Program-made: the position numbers and the translations under genes
NCBI RefSeq assembly: GCF_943734655.1
Contig: NC_071355.1
Location: forward strand, 26,542,768 to 26,606,767
DNA length: 64,000 bases
Reading direction: 5' to 3'
Origin: Sabethes cyaneus
Lineage: Eukaryota > Arthropoda > Insecta > Diptera > Culicidae
Notes under the pieces: generated by a model
The model's database searches: none
What the model saw: only the letters and a program-made list of their open reading frames with translations
What the model was told of the DNA's origin: nothing
Shown here: positions 31,911-43,029 of the stretch, piece by piece
Layout: each line of letters begins with the position of its first letter
Position numbering within the stretch: the stretch's first letter is position 1

Positions 31911-32742
31911 ATTTGTCCACAATTTTGTGAAAGCCTTTTTCCAAATGATACTAATATATATTATTAGATTGGATTGCTGATAAAACTACATTTTCTTAAC
32001 ATGGTATTTGCTCTACGATTCTCAATTTTTGAGTTCGAAACTTATCATTGAAAAAAAAAAATACGATGTCCCAGAAAATCTGACTTTTTCCTTAGAGTTC
32101 TCTTGGAAAATGGGACAGCTCTATTTTTGTAATATTGTTTTCGTTTATTCATTCATAAGCTCATTATCTTAGGCATGGTAAAAAATTGTATACAAATCCG
32201 GAAACTTTCGGACCAGTTCAAAGAATAATTTAGAAAAATGCATAAATACCAGAAGCCACCAACCAGAACCCAGAAACTAAAGGCCAGTAGTCATTAATGT
32301 TACTCATTTTGGAACATCGCGTGTCCATTTTGAACCCAAATTGTTGCCAGTTTTGGAAATCATCATCATCATCTATATTGTTTATAATATCAATATTGTC
32401 CAATGTGGACCATCATTATTGTTGAACGATCATTGTCGTCTATTTTGGACTATTGTTGTAGTCCATTTCAGACTATAATTATGTGTATTTTTTTGTAAAG
32501 CTTTCTGCAAATACTTGAACGGCTTTTGCTGGATTGTTGATGAAATTAACTTACATGTTCACATAAGAGTATTTACTCTATGGTAATTGATTTTCGAGAT
32601 AAGACGAAAATCGGTGCTGACGAAGAAACCAGAAGCCAAAAACCAGAAGCCACAAGTCAGAAGCCAGAAGTCAAAAGCCAACAGTTAGGGTCTAGATGCC
32701 ATTTTATGGGATAATTGAGATAAATGCTGATATATAACGGGT

Positions 32743-32810
32743 GGCAGTAATTAAGTGAGTAAAACATTCGGGTAGCAACCGGAAGAACGTGGGTGCGAGC
32801 CCCGCCTGCC
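32743..32810 (+). ncRNA. tRNA-like cloverleaf module 1 (loop AGC)
   Basis: Ends pair (GGCAG with CTGCC). A T arm GTGGG TGCGAGC CCCGC and an anticodon arm TTCGG GTAGCAA CCGGA can be folded, the loop reading AGC. The D arm is poor. It lacks CCA and has diverged sisters downstream, so it is read as a tRNA-derived repeat and not a working tRNA-Ala gene. Confidence 0.5.
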
Positions 32811-33196
32811 ATTGTGCACAACTCAATGTTTTATGTCTATATCGAAATTTCCAGTTTATCAAATCAATTATCATTCGCATCGTATCGACACCTTCTCCCT
32901 TTCCGAAACAGCAATTAGAAACTAGAAGCCATAATCCAGAAGCCAGAAGCCTTACGCCAGAAACCACAAGCTAGAAGCCAGAAGCCAAAAGCCACAAGCC
33001 GGAAGCCAGAAACCAGTCACCAGAAGTCTTAAGTCAGAAGCCGAAAGCCATAAATCAGAAGCCAGAAGTCGGAAACTATTTTATGGGATAATTCAGAAAA
33101 ATGCTTATAAGTAAAATTCAGAAACCAAAAGCCAGAAGTTAGATACGGAAAATGATAGAATTGGGTTAATTATGCATTAGATTGCCTAATATAATG

Positions 33197-33267
33197 GGCG
33201 AGAGTAGTTCAGGGAGTAAAACATTCGGGTACCAATCGAAATAGCGTGGGTGCGAGCCCCACCTGCC
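33197..33267 (+). ncRNA. tRNA-like cloverleaf module 2 (loop ACC)
   Basis: Anticodon arm TTCGG GTACCAA TCGAA, T arm GTGGG TGCGAGC CCCAC, tail CTGCC. The acceptor 5' strand (GGCGAG) pairs imperfectly. The T arm pairs perfectly, better than in the other modules. Confidence 0.45.
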
Positions 33268-33544
33268 GTTACACAAACCAATTTTTTCAGATCGAAATTT
33301 TCCAGTTCATCCAATTAATTATTCTACGCAACAGACACTGTCTCCTGTTCCGGACTAGAGCAACTAGAAGCCAAAAGCCAGAAGTCAGAAACCAAAAGCC
33401 GGAAGCCAGAGCCTTAAGTAGAAGCCAAAAGCTGTGAGCTACAACTCAGAAGCCAGAAACCAAAAGCCAGGTGTTAGATACGTGGAATGATATAATTGGG
33501 AGAATAAAACAAAATTAGTTATTAGACTACCTAACATAACAGGC

Positions 33545-33612
33545 GGCAGTAGTTTAATGAGTAAAATATTCGAGTACCAACCGAAAGAGCGTGCGTGCAA
33601 GCCCCACCTGCT
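33545..33612 (+). ncRNA. tRNA-like cloverleaf module 3 (loop ACC)
   Basis: GGCAGTAGTTTAATGAGTAA, loop GTACCAA with stem TTCGA/CCGAA (one mismatch), T arm GTGCG TGCAAGC CCCAC. More decayed than modules 1 and 2. Confidence 0.45.
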
Positions 33613-34179
33613 ATTGCGCAGCCCAATATTTTTTGTCTATATCTACATTTTTCAGTTTATCCAATTAATTATTCTTTGCATCAGACACTTTTTCCCTTTC
33701 CGGAACAGTAGTACTAGTAGCTTGAAGCCAAACGCCAGTAGCCATTTTAAGAACTAATTCAGAAAAATGCTCACCTGTCAGAAGCCACATGTCAGAGGTC
33801 AAAGGCCAGAAACCAAAAGCCAAAAGTTAGATGCAGAGAGTGGTAGAATTGAAAGAATAAAACAAAATTAGGTATTAGACTACCTAATATAACGGACGGT
33901 GAGTAAAACAGTCGGGTATCAACTGAAGTCAGAAACTCTAGTTTCTAAGCTAGAAGCCAGAAGTCAGAAACCAGAAGTTAGAAGCCTGCAACCAGAAACC
34001 AGAAGCCAGAACTCAGAAGACAGAAGCCCGAAATTAGAAACTAGAAGCCAGAAGCCAGAAATTTCAAACCTGAATCCATTTTGTTGAATTACTCAGAAAA
34101 CTTTTGGTCAGGGGCCAAAAACGAGAAGTTATAAGCCAGAAATCTAAAGCCATAAGTCAGAAACTAGAATCCAGAAAGA

Positions 34180-35890
34180 GAAAATTGAAAAAAGGTGAAA
34201 CGATAAGAAATAAAATAAATGATAAACAACGCAAAAAATAGAAACGTCAAACTTTTAAAATAGACAAATTGCGGAAAAATGGGAAAATTTCAAAGACTGA
34301 AAACAGCAGAAAAAATTGTAACGACAAAACAGTCAGCATTCATATCTGAATGATGTAATTGACAGAAGAAAGGCTAAACACAATTTAGAAGAGACAAGTA
34401 AGACTGACAAAAAATAGAAAAGCCGAAACAGACAGTAAAAACAGAATAGACAGTGAAGACAGCAGTTTTTATCTACAGCAAAAAAATACGAAAAACCTTA
34501 GTAGAAAGTGAAGACAGCAAAAACAGAAGAGAAAGAGAAGATAGATAACACGGAGAAAACAAAAACCAGAAGATAGATAAAAACATAAAGCTAGACAAAG
34601 AACGTTAGGGATGACTAGAACGGCTAAGAAAATTAAAATTGATGGAAAAACTGAAAAGATAGCAATGATATAACAGATAGGAAATACCGTAAATATAGTA
34701 TAAGCATAACGCCAGAAACTATAGAAAAGATGGCGGTGACCATCTTTTCTAAGTCTCTATCTAAAATCTAAAACCTAAAAAAAGTATGAAGAAAAAAACA
34801 AAAACGGCCATGAAGGACAGAATAGATAGAAAAGGTCGAAAAAAAGACAGGAAAAGGCTAAAACGTTAGTAATGGAAGCAATGGTAAAAAAAGCAGAAGA
34901 GTCAAAGAAAACAACGGAAACATAGAAAAGACAGAAATTACAAAACAGACAAAAAATAAAGTCTTTTACTGAAACTGTAGAATTGATAGATAAGACAGAG
35001 CAGACAAAAACACTAAAACGGAAGGAAAGGACAGAAAAGAAAAAAAACTGGAAAGATAAAATACATTGAAAAGCAAGAAAGAATTAGAAAAGACGGACAG
35101 GTCTGAAACTGAAAAAATAGAAGAGATAGAAAAGTCATAAATGTCAAAAATGGCATTCCTAAAAACAGAAATGACTGAAAAACCGGAAAAGACAAGACGT
35201 ACAGAAGCGTAAAAAACATATCTAAGACAGAAAACACATAAAAGTAAAAAAGACTTCAAAACGAGGATAGTTAAAAAAGCACAAAAAACATAGGCAAACA
35301 GTTGAGATTTCTAGGGATAAAAGATAAAATATAAGGAAAAGGCAAAAAAACAGAAGAAGATAAAAAATAAATAAAGATAATGAAGATAAAAAATTAGCAG
35401 ACGGAAAATGTTGCGAAAGTCCGAAAGCTTGAAAAAATTAATATGATAAATTCTAGAGATAAATTCTATTCTAGAGATTGAATAGACAGTAAAAGAACAT
35501 ACAAAAAAGAAAATATGAAACGGGCAGGAAAAGCAGAAAATACAGAGGAAGCGAATAGGAAAGAGAAGACAATAAACAAACAAAAGACAATAAAAAAGAA
35601 TAAAACATAGAAAATGTGCAAAGGAGAGGAAAAACAGAAATGATAGGACAGACAAAACAGAAGAGAGAGGAAAGAAACGGCAAAATGCTTGAAATACAAC
35701 AAAAAGAAATCAGAGAATGACACGAAATATAGCAAAATTTGATAAGACAAAGTAGACAGTACCGACAGACGAAACAAAAAAAGCAGAAATGGCAAGATAG
35801 TCTGCAAAAAATTAAAAGACAAAAATAAAGAATGAACAAGAAAGTCGGAAAGAACATCAACACAACAACAGAAAGTGTAAAAAAGTCAGA
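34180..35890. repeat. Purine-rich block of decayed AAAGACAGAAAA units
   Basis: About 1.7 kb dominated by A and G, with frequent AAAAGACAGAAA words and no fixed period. All long ORFs on the minus strand (Phe/Leu/Ser-rich) result from this composition. No gene. Confidence 0.75.
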
Positions 35891-36308
35891 AAAATCCTAA
35901 ACATGGTTACGCCAGAGAAGCGCAGATTCGGGGTTTGAAAATTCGCTATTATGAAATTTTCATCTCTACTGTCAAAGACAAACTACTTGGTATTACCATC
36001 ATATAATTAAAGGTGACAATTCGGCAAAAAGGTATTTCTGGATTTGGCATTTGCCGAAAAAGGCCTACGATATTGTTTCGTGTAGTCGGTAACGGCTCCT
36101 CCTTAATCAAAGTCGAACTCCTTCAGTGGTAAATCAGCTTGGATATCGTTGCTGGGAAGACATTCGTGTACGCTACACAATTGATTCTACTACTTCATGC
36201 ACCTAACTGGAAGGATGGAGTTCACTCATTAATCTCATAGCCAGGATAATGTCTAAGGCCAAATCCGTTTTCAAGTTGAAGTCCAATTCTAAGCCCTAGA
36301 CCAAGGGC
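35891..36308. other. Short single-copy-looking stretch before the hexamer array
   Basis: No coding frame recognised. The last 60 bases degrade into CCAA and AAGTCC-like words (CCAAATCC, AAGTCCAATTC), marking the decayed edge of the hexamer array. Confidence 0.4.
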
Positions 36309-36810
36309 AAGTCCAAGTCCAAGTCCAAGTCCAAGTCCAAGTCCAAGTCCAAGTCCAAGTCCAAGTCCAAGTCCAAGTCCAAGTCCAAGTCCAAGTCCAA
36401 GTCCAAGTCCAAGTCCAAGTCCAAGTCCAAGTCCAAGTCCAAGTCCAAGTCCAAGTCCAAGTCCAAGTCCAAGTCCAAGTCCAAGTCCAAGTCCAAGTCC
36501 AAGTCCAAGTCCAAGTCCAAGTCCAAGTCCAAGTCCAAGTCCAAGTCCAAGTCCAAGTCCAAGTCCAAGTCCAAGTCCAAGTCCAAGTCCAAGTCCAAGT
36601 CCAAGTCCAAGTCCAAGTCCAAGTCCAAGTCCAAGTCCAAGTCCAAGTCCAAGTCCAAGTCCAAGTCCAAGTCCAAGTCCAAGTCCAAGTCCAAGTCCAA
36701 GTCCAAGTCCAAGTCCAAGTCCAAGTCCAAGTCCAAGTCCAAGTCCAAGTCCAAGTCCAAGTCCAAGTCCAAGTCCAAGGCCAAGTCCAAGTCCAAGTCC
36801 AAGTCCAAGT
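36309..36810. repeat. (AAGTCC)n hexanucleotide array, about 84 copies
   Basis: A run of AAGTCC copies with a single variant (AAGGCC) near 36777. The three minus-strand frames give Gly-Leu, Thr-Trp and Asp-Leu dipeptide runs of 178-211 aa; these are not genes. Confidence 0.95.
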
Positions 36811-36931
36811 ATAAAAAGTGCCAAAGCACCACATTTTACAAATGATTCTTCTATCAACCGTACAATGATAACCAGTAAAATTTGATTCCTTTTTTAGATT
36901 CCATAATAAATATCAGCTTCAGCAATATGTA

Positions 36932-38274
36932 AGGGTAAACGGGGTAACAACGCCCGCCGGGGTAAAACCGCCCACCATGGTTTTACAGGGCCTTGCTCAA
37001 ATTGGTGTTAAATGTTGATGACAGTCATATTACTGAATGCGTACGCAATATTTTACAATACCTTGTACAGCAATATCGTATAAACTATCGGAGAAATAAA
37101 TAAAAATAGATTTTTCGTTATAATCGTTTCGTTTTTTATAACTTTGTTCCCGCAGAACTTAGGGTTTATTTTATTCAAAACGTTAAAACTTTCAGTAAAT
37201 CCAACCCACATCGCTTCTCTGATCCTGTCTTCATCCGACAGTACCTAAATTAGGTAACTGTTCATGCAGTTTTGTTGAAATAAATAGTGAAATGTGTAAA
37301 TCGGTCATTTGGGGGTAAAACCGCCCACAACGAACGGCGCAAGACCGTCGTGAATAATGCTAGTGCGATAAGGAGATTTTTAAAATAATTGCATAGTTTG
37401 GACCAAAGGATCTCAGATTTACATAAAACAATATAAACGTGCTTAGTTTATAGCTGGTGGACTGTTTGGAAAAATCTAAATCGCCAATTTTCCCTGCGGG
37501 CGCTATGGACATTTTCTTGTTTTCTCGGATATAACTTTTTTTAATAATTCCTCCCTCTTGGGACAAATAACATAGAACAAACATATTTTTTATGAAAATA
37601 TAGCAAATTATCTTAGCAATGGAAAAGTAATATGTATCTGCTTTATCAATCAGAACAATTTGAAATGTCAAAAAATGACCTACCGGATCAATTGCAGGAA
37701 CTTTAATACCCATATTGTTAGTTAGATTTATCTTAGATCCTCTCTAGTCCTTAAAGATTGACTCCAGGATGCCTAACCCGATCCATCTTGTTGTCTAAGG
37801 AAACTACACGGTATCAATTTCAAGACTGTCGGTACCTATACTACTGAATCAGTAGTACTGATATTCTTCCAATACGAGTGGTTGCCAGACACTCTTTCGA
37901 ACTTGCGAATCTCGGGGAACTATGTATTGTTTGATAGCAAACTGATTCAATTTGTTTAAATTAGATAAATTCATGAATCCAATGCCACCAGTTTCATTCA
38001 AATCGGTTGAATATTGTTTAAGTTATATGCTATGGCGGTTTTACCCCGTTAGTGGGCGTGTTTCACCCCGCATGGAAAAAATACTCTATTTTTTGGACGT
38101 GTTTCCAAATCGCAATAAAAAATAGAAAATCATTACAGATATTTATGTTTTTATTTTTTATATGTAGGTAATAGATCAATTGTTCATTTAAAGCAGATAA
38201 ATTAGAAATTGAGCTACAACTTTTTTTTATACAGGTGGTTTTGCTTAGGCGGGCGGTCTTGCCCCGCTTACCCT
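36932..38274. mobile_element. TA-flanked 1.34-kb inverted-repeat element (ACCGCCCAC motif)
   Basis: The ends AGGGTAAACGGGGTAACAAC and the complement of GTCTTGCCCCGCTTACCCT form terminal inverted repeats. TA lies outside each (36930-36931 and 38275-38276), within a wider shared TATG flank. The terminal motif GGGGTAAAACCGCCCAC recurs at about 36959 and 37311, and inverted forms lie near 38036 and 38056. The minus-strand ORFs inside lack transposase motifs. MITE-like. Confidence 0.8.
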
Positions 38275-38276
38275 TA

Positions 38277-40860
38277 TATGCGGAACCGATTAACTCGTTT
38301 AGCCTCGTCAATTTCAATCAAATGTGATGCGGCTTGAAAAAGCAAATAATGCATAATGAATAACGCTTGCAGTCCGATTTATTTCAGTCATTATCGTGTG
38401 TATCTCTTGATATGTGTCAACATGAGTTTTAAAAAGCTCTGTTTTTAAACACATTCATTGGGAATGCAGCAGTGAACTGGCAAATTAGTTATCTTTTTGA
38501 GTTTCTGAATGTGAAGTTTGAGAATTCATAAATTATCACATTTTGATTATAATATTATGGCGCAATATTTCCATTCAGAGTCCGTTTTTGTTCCTTTTCA
38601 CAAACAGAATAAGCAAATTTTGAAAGCCAAAATTCAAAACTAGATTATTATGAAATTGTTATTCACCAAATTTATCTAATGTTGTGGTAGGAAATTTCTT
38701 CTTCCAACAAATTTATGCTTCATATTTCTGCTCATTCGGCTTTAAAAATGCTTAAGCCAAGATAAGACCAGGGAAGCTTTCACCATATGGGAATAATTAT
38801 AAATTGGTAGCAGGAAAATAAAATAACTTTTTCCTTAATTGCTCGAAAATTCCTTACAGCATCAATAAATTTTGCGACGAAGGCTCCATTCTTGTTTCTA
38901 GGGTTCAGATACTTTCCAATACCCGAAGCGAATATTATGAATTGCAAATGACTAGTTTGTTACCTCCCATAGGGGCCACAGCTGATAACCTATCTCATCA
39001 TTCTACCAAAGGTAGGCCACAATGTCGAAGGCAGGGTCCACCACAAAGGACGATTATTTGTTTGGATTGAATGCCGCCGGTTGTGACATGTATACAGCCA
39101 CTGATAATATCAACAGCTCGAAAAAAGTGAATATTTTTATTGGTTAATCAGGTGGAATTTTTTTATAGTTACACTTCGTGGGTTTTACGTTTTAAACGAC
39201 AAAAGCTTTAATCGTGCTCGAAAGCCAAATCAGTTTTAAACATTCGAAAACGATCATTTCTCCCAGAGGATGAACATTTAGTTGTTAAAAACAGAGGTGA
39301 TAGCATAAAATGTGGTTTTTACTTTAAAAATTGATACTCGCTTGGGGAATTATTGACTAGTTTTTGCCAATCTGTAGCAAATACCCGTTCATGAATAGCT
39401 ATATAAAAACAAACCTATTATAACATGTTTCTCAAACAGTACTTTATAAATTGTTATATATTGTACTTCATAACAGCTATCAGCTTTTCGATTTAAGCTC
39501 ATTTAAAATCGATACTTTCAATCGCTATTGTCATCAGAAACATACCAGCATAAATGATGATGAAAATAATTGGTTGGCTTGCAATACATACTCTCGAACT
39601 GGCTCGGTTCCACATCTCCGGTTTTGCTTTTTGCTGCAACTTCCCTATATCTGAAATCATCCATCAAAAATCAACCGGTGTATATTTGTTTATTTGTTAT
39701 TTGCTAGAACGGCAAACAACGTGACAGTATAATTTTATTTTATTTCATTTTATTATGTATTTTTTTTGCGCATACCCCATAAAGTGGACTCCGAGGCGCG
39801 TCTGTCAAACATCCGCTCGGTGTGCGATGATTCGTCACCTGATTGTGGGTGGGAATGCTTCAATACCGAACACCCGCAACCCGCAAGTTATTGCCTCCGC
39901 AGCTCCTAAATGGGCTCCCCGTACTTTGGCAGTCCTGAAATGGATTCTGATGAATTAGATTGATAGAATGGCGGGGAGTATTTTTTTTCGGATGTTAAAT
40001 TTTTTCCGCTCCAGCACACAGCAGTGCGGGTGCTCGTTAGCCGGGGCCTGGAGTACAGAGGAGCAAACCTACCGCGCGCGGGCTCGGTATCTTTCGGGGA
40101 TTCGAAATGGTTGATTTTACCTCCGATGACCGCATGACTTAGTGCTGCGACAAATGAAACATTTTATCATTTGACATGTGCAGCCGACCGTGTGTATGTG
40201 TATTTCGACTTGACGCGTTGAGGTTAAGCTGCTAGCTTGAATGCGGTGAATTTATTTTTTTTCGGCTGATTCAGTGATGGAAATAACAAAAAAATACTGT
40301 CAAAAAAGACGTGTTTGGCGCGAAATTAAATGCATTTTTTGTGTCAAAGCACATATCGTTCAATGTTTTTTGAGTGCTAGCTCTGGACAAGCTGCAGGTG
40401 GTTCAATTTGGAAGCTCAGTTTTGTCGTTATCTATGCGGTAGTGAATTTAATTTATTCGATTCACTTGGTTTGGAAACAACCCGCTTATTTGAGTAAAAA
40501 TTTCGATTCTCTACTGATAAATTATCTCCTTTTCTATTGTTATTAGCATAGCATAGACAGCCGTACACACCATGGGGGTGGCTGATAAGGTGTACCCGTA
40601 AGTATACCATCCACCTGGCCATGTCCTTACGATTGTAGAAATGGGTACGTTAGTTGAACACCTACTTTACGAGGATGCGTAAAATTCACGCCATCTTCAT
40701 AGGTGTTCATGTACCCAGTAATATACGATATGAATAAAATATTAAATGAAGTGGAGCATATATTGGCAAAAATAGAACAATCTCACCAGCAATCCGTCGA
40801 ATGAATTATATGTGCATCTAATATCCAATAATTAATTTAATTCTTCATTCTGATATCCAT
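38277..40860. other. Mostly single-copy DNA with a GC-richer island
   Basis: No gene supported. A GC-richer island spans about 39770-40110 and contains overlapping open frames on the plus strand, one reading KVDSEARLSNIRSVCDDSSP. None has clear splice sites. It could be an exon, a promoter region or part of an old element. Confidence 0.35.
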
Positions 40861-41131
40861 GTGCATTATACAAACTTGCCACTGCCAAAGTTTTCACTGT
40901 ACAGTAGGAGGTGCTTGATGAGCTAAAACAAAACAAATTATTATAATAATGTATTAGGCTTACCTGGCCGTGTGGCTCAGTCGTCTGCCCAAAATCGTAG
41001 TTTTGAAATCAGACAGCCGAGAACCACGCAGCATCGCATCTCCTAGCTTAGCTACTCAATAGAGTATTACCGTATACGGCCGAGTGGAGGCGCTAGGTAG
41101 GGGCTTGAGAGCCTTCCCCATTTCATACCCA
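40861..41131 (+). repeat. SINE-like dispersed repeat, copy 2
   Basis: Same family and orientation as 1192-1464, with the insert CAGACAGCCGAGAACCACGC absent from copy 1. It carries the CTGGCCGTGTGGCTCAGTCG block that resembles a tRNA A-box region. Confidence 0.6.
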
Positions 41132-41289
41132 TTATCTCCCTTTCTATTATTATTCATCTTTTATTTATAATAACTGAAAAACAAAATTGAAACCAACCGT
41201 TTGATCTAGAGATAAATTCATCAATGAAATCAAATTTACAAAGCATTCGAAACACAATCAATGCGATATTAGTGTTCACGCTCGAGTGT

Positions 41290-41778
41290 GAAAAACTAGT
41301 TCAGTCAGCAAAATATCCGTCTCCAGTACGCTCAACCTACGCGGACGGCTCATCCATAAGCTCGGCCAGAATAAACGCAAATTGTCGAAAATAAACAATA
41401 ATCTTGAAAAGGCTGAAAATTATCCATCCCAAATAAGTGTTTCGTTACTGAAAGTTTGCGGCAAGAAGCTAGAAACGCATTATGACGAGTATACCGAAAT
41501 TCATCGTAAAGTAATGGAAAAAGTCCACCAGCCAGAATGGAAGAACATGACGACTAGCTGAGCGAGTTCGATGTTCTTCATACCGAAGCGCTCCATCGGC
41601 TACAGAGTCTAGTGGAGAGTTATGTCAAACCTGTTCCTACGGTTGATCTTACTAGCGACGCTGCACCAGTGATTCTTCCTATGAGAGTGCCGATACCTTC
41701 TTTTGATGGTCGGGTGGAAAATTGGTCAAAATTCAAGCCTATATTCGAGGACCTTGTAGTGAAATTTGGTGATTAGGA
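41290..41778 (+). pseudogene. BEL/Pao gag relic
   Basis: Plus-strand pieces translate as LEKAENYPSQISVSLLKVCG, THYDEYTEIHRKVMEKVHQP and, after a frameshift near 41560, EFDVLHTEALHRLQSLVESY and VPIPSFDGRVENWSKFKPIF. The last matches the conserved Gag block (P-x-F-x-G-x-x-x-x-W-x-x-F) of BEL/Pao elements. It stops abruptly at GGTGATTAGG. No LTR is adjacent. Confidence 0.65.
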
Positions 41779-42001
41779 TTAAGAATTGTAATCACCGCAA
41801 TTTTGAATATCACCATATTATTTCCGAATTACGAAAACCAATGACCAAACGAAAGTGGTCAAATCTTAGGAAAAGCAAATCTTAGGAAAGAAAATAAATT
41901 GTACTAAAGACAACGAACCGTGTAAAATGCTAATCATTTCATTTCATATCAATCATTTCACCAAAATACCTGTATAGACTGCTCAGAGTAGGTAGACCTT
42001 T

Positions 42002-42098
42002 ACCAAGCAACAGTGTGGGTTTAACTGTACTCCTATGGCGGTTTTCATGAACAATTTTGGTCTTAAGAGTGTAATGAAACCCAAACTGTTACTTGGGT
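42002..42098. mobile_element. Short palindromic MITE (CCAAGCAACA ends), copy
   Basis: A 97-bp near-palindrome beginning ACCAAGCAACAGTGTGGGTT and ending AAACCCAAACTGTTACTTGG. The interior carries GGCGGTTTTCATGA and GGTCTTAAGAGTG, shared with the copies at 43773 and 45475. Confidence 0.75.
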
Positions 42099-42239
42099 TG
42101 TGTGCGTGATCACTAACGTCTCCAGGCATAAGCGAAAGCTGGAATCGAGGGATAATAGAATGCGAATATCTTCTTACTAAATTCCGAACTCTCCAGATCA
42201 ATTGGTATTAGAATCAATGTTGGAATTATATTAGAAATC

Positions 42240-43015
42240 AGACTTTGTAATAAACTAGAAAATAGAGCTGAAATTGGGCTTGAAATTGCATTCGATCAAG
42301 GTATCAATTTGTGTTGGGGTAGAATGCCCCCGGTACAGAATATCGCTTATCCCAGCATCAGAAGATGCCTCGCGCACTGTGCGACCGATGCATCATCGTA
42401 TCGGCAACCGTCGGTGTCGTCTAGATTCCGACTGCGTTCAAAGACCTGACTGCTGAAAGACCTGAGCAGGCAGTCGCATTCGGTGGGCCAAACATTCAAG
42501 ACATGGGCGATTCTTCGTAGCGGTAATTCAGGCTTTGCATAATTTAGACTTGAATTTAGACTGATTTGGACTTAAAGTTTAACTTTACATTAAACTGGAA
42601 ACTGTAGCAATTGGATTTGAAATTAGACTTTTAATTTGGACTGGAAATTTTACTTTGAATTAGACATGATATCGGACACAAACATATAAAGTTTTTATTT
42701 GAAATTGCACTTGAAATTTGACTTGAAAATCTAATTGAATCTGACTTGGAATTGGACTTCAAATTTGATTTGAAATTAAAGTTGAAATTCGAAATGAAAT
42801 CGGATTTGAAATTTTGCTCGAAATTGAACTTTGCATTGGACTGGAAATATGACGTACATGGGATTTAAATTTCACTTGAGTTTAGACTTAGAATTACGTT
42901 TGAAATTAGACCTGAAATTGTAATTCAATTTGCACTAGAAATTTAACTATTAATCAAAGCTTGAATTTGAATTAAAATTGAATTTAAAATTGGACTTAAA
43001 ATTGGACACGTACAC
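42240..43015. repeat. Degenerate TTGAAATTGGAC array with a GC-rich insert
   Basis: Same repeat class as 27705 and 44885. Between about 42290 and 42535 it is interrupted by a distinctly GC-richer stretch (CGACCGATGCATCATCGTAT, ACCTGACTGCTGAAAGACCT) without a recognised identity. Confidence 0.75.
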
Positions 43016-43029
43016 TATATTAATTACGA

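Larger units (their letters stand above)
32620..34170 (+). repeat. Composite tandem repeat: cloverleaf modules plus GAAGCCA arrays
   Basis: Each unit of about 350-450 bp has a tRNA-like module, a block TTTCCAGTTTATCCAATTAA-like with ATTATTC...GACACNTTNTCCCTTTCCG, and an array of CCAGAAGCCAGAAGTCAGAA words. Modules occur at about 32743, 33197, 33545 and, truncated, 33900. The array part varies most. ORFs reading PEARSQKPE are repeat translations. Confidence 0.75.

Noticed and set aside
31454..31967. Plus-strand ORFs rich in His, Phe and Pro
   Set aside because: Translations of the TTTTGGACCATCA tandem repeat.
32743..33612. Working tRNA-Ala or tRNA-Gly genes
   Set aside because: D arms are poor, stems contain mismatches, and the modules are parts of a diverged tandem repeat.
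34966..35863. Phe/Ser/Leu-rich minus-strand ORFs
   Set aside because: Produced by the purine-rich block, which lacks stop codons on the complementary reading; no domains.
36222..36857. Long minus-strand ORFs of Gly-Leu, Thr-Trp and Asp-Leu repeats
   Set aside because: All three frames are open only because the DNA is an AAGTCC array; there is no gene context.
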